From Desulfurococcales archaeon (lineage in GTDB: Archaea > Thermoproteota > Thermoprotei_A > Sulfolobales > WAQK01): a stretch of DNA of 6,140 nucleotides. Shown here piece after piece: positions 4,933 to 6,140 of the stretch. A program made the position numbers and the translations under genes. The stretch is taken from positions 1 through 6,140 of the forward strand of contig JALURJ010000049.1 in NCBI GenBank assembly GCA_027016915.1, given 5' to 3'. A model generated the notes under the pieces. It was not told the DNA's origin and did not search any database. It worked only from the letters and a program-made list of their open reading frames with translations. How positions within the stretch are numbered: position 1 is the first letter of the stretch; each line of letters opens with the position of its first letter.

Positions 4933-6140
4933 ATGGTGGGTTTAGCTGGAGACACTATTTGGAATTTTGCTCTCAGCAGGGTTAAGTTCGGCGTGGATTC
5001 GGTAAGCGAAATAGGGTATGATGCTGTGAGCCTGGGAGGTTCCAAAGTCCTGCTGATCACAGATAAGCAGATAGCTAAGGTGGGGCTAGCAGAGAAGGTT
5101 AGAAATCACCTAGAGGAGCAGGGGCTAGAAGTAGAGGTGTGGGACGAGGCAGAACCCGAACCTTCCCTTGAATCCATGGAGGCAGGAGTAGATTTTGCTT
5201 CAAGAGTGAAGCCGGACCTATTCGTGGGGGTTGGTGGAGGAAGCGTGATTGATACCATGAAAGTTGTTAATCTCATTACTACATATGGTGGCAAAATCTT
5301 AGATTATGTGGCTCCTCCCACCGGTAAAGGAAAGCCCGTTCCAGGAGCTTTAAAACCGCAGATCGCTGTTCCAACAACGGCAGGTACGGGTTCTGAAACC
5401 TCGCCGACCGCCGTCATAAGCCTCCCTAAGGAGGAGTTAAAGGTAGGGATCTCGCATTTCCATCTGAGGCCACATCTAGCCATTCTCGACCCATTAATGA
5501 CTGTCACCTGCCCCCCGAAGATCACAGCAAGCAGCGGGATGGATGCCCTCTCACATGCTATAGGAGCCTACACCACACGTAGGTTTTATCAAAAACCCAA
5601 GCCTGAAACTCCGGCAAAACGCCCCACGTATGGCGGTGGCACACCACTCACAGATCTTTTCGCCGCAGAGGCCATAAGGCTCGTAGGCCGTTATCTAAGA
5701 AGAGCCGTTTATCACCCCTATGATATCGAAGCTCGAAGCAACATGCTTCTTGCTGCATACTATGCTGGTGTGGCCTTCACTAACGCTGGCCTACTCATAG
5801 ACCATGCGCTAGCCTACCCGGTGGGAGGAGAGTTCCACACACCTCACGGCCTTACCATAGCTTTATTGCTTCCCGCAACTATGGAGTTCAGCCTACCTAG
5901 CAGTTATGAGAGGTTTGCAGATATAGCCACCTTCCTTGGAGAGAACGTTGAGGGACTCTCTGTAGTCGAAGCAGCCTATAAGAGTGTAGAGGCTGTAAAG
6001 AGGCTTTCCAAAGACATAGGTATACCGTACGGCTTAGAGGCCATAGGAGTCAAGGAGGAAGATATACCTAGGCTAGCTGAAAAGACCTTAAAAATCCAGC
6101 GCCTCTTAGCTGGCAGCCCACGGCCTGCAACCAAGAAAGA
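4933..6140 (+). CDS. Iron-dependent alcohol dehydrogenase, hydroxyacid-oxoacid transhydrogenase-like (3' end outside window)
   Basis: The frame is open from ATG 4933 to the window edge (402 codons); family length suggests only a few tens of residues are missing. It is a group III (Fe-type) dehydrogenase with an NAD(P)-binding GVGGGSVID (99-107), PTTAGTGSET (147-156), and the metal ligands Asp204 and His208 (SGMDALSHA), His291 (DHALAYP) and His305 (FHTPHGLT). Several blocks match the ADHFE1/HOT clade from memory rather than butanol or glycerol dehydrogenases: LDYVAPPTGKGKP (123-135), LKPQIAVPTT, the RPTYGGGTPLTDLFA segment (230-244) and GRYLRRAV (252-259). Characterised members oxidise 4-hydroxybutyrate to succinic semialdehyde while reducing 2-oxoglutarate. 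In an archaeon it might work on 4-hydroxybutyrate/succinic semialdehyde metabolism, but substrate is unproven. Hand-counted G+C over 5041-5340 is about 49%, well below the upstream genes, so transfer is possible. Confidence 0.92.
   Translation, partial: MVGLAGDTIWNFALSRVKFGVDSVSEIGYDAVSLGGSKVLLITDKQIAKVGLAEKVRNHLEEQGLEVEVWDEAEPEPSLESMEAGVDFASRVKPDLFVGVGGGSVIDTMKVVNLITTYGGKILDYVAPPTGKGKPVPGALKPQIAVPTTAGTGSETSPTAVISLPKEELKVGISHFHLRPHLAILDPLMTVTCPPKITASSGMDALSHAIGAYTTRRFYQKPKPETPAKRPTYGGGTPLTDLFAAEAIRLVGRYLRRAVYHPYDIEARSNMLLAAYYAGVAFTNAGLLIDHALAYPVGGEFHTPHGLTIALLLPATMEFSLPSSYERFADIATFLGENVEGLSVVEAAYKSVEAVKRLSKDIGIPYGLEAIGVKEEDIPRLAEKTLKIQRLLAGSPRPATKK

Overview
The window looks like chromosomal DNA of a hyperthermophilic crenarchaeon, probably of the Desulfurococcales (Aeropyrum or a Pyrodictiaceae-like genus). 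The evidence is an archaeal bifunctional FBP aldolase/phosphatase, a short archaeal triosephosphate isomerase, an archaeal inositol-1-phosphate synthase, archaeal TATA boxes about 26 nt before transcript starts, AGG/ATA-rich codons, many GTG/TTG starts preceded by GGAGGTG-type ribosome binding sites, and tRNA genes with encoded CCA. I cannot fix the genus from sequence alone.

Layout. At 48-1169 (+) lies the FBP aldolase/phosphatase, followed by triosephosphate isomerase at 1244-1948 (+) and tRNA-Arg(CCG) at 1993-2070 (+). Next come a 77-residue winged-helix-like protein (2233-2466, +) behind a strong TATA box, and a two-helix DUF131-type membrane protein (2515-2781, +). Inositol-1-phosphate synthase (2831-3940, -) converges on these. 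It is transcribed divergently from a leaderless PadR-family regulator (4082-4441, +), across an AT-rich intergenic region with a 20-bp palindrome and three spaced ATATATTTT repeats. tRNA-Ala(UGC) (4512-4588, -) and tRNA-Val(CAC) (4709-4786, +) form a divergent pair. The window ends inside an iron-dependent alcohol dehydrogenase of hydroxyacid-oxoacid transhydrogenase type (4933 to the edge, +). It is missing from any complete-ORF list because its stop lies beyond the window. No stretch without a gene exceeds 300 bases.

How the genes fit together. Triosephosphate isomerase interconverts the two trioses that the bifunctional aldolase/phosphatase condenses and dephosphorylates to fructose 6-phosphate. 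After isomerisation to glucose 6-phosphate, inositol-1-phosphate synthase makes the precursor of archaeal inositol lipids and, in many hyperthermophiles, the heat solute di-myo-inositol phosphate. The PadR-like protein is placed to control the synthase. The dehydrogenase has clearly lower G+C (about 49% versus about 60% in 300-base hand counts) and starts just past a tRNA gene, so it may have been acquired.

I did not find CRISPR arrays, insertion sequences or an obviously new multi-gene system. The most interesting items are the divergent ino1/padR control region, the transhydrogenase-like enzyme in an archaeon with its own candidate operator repeats, and the start-codon corrections.
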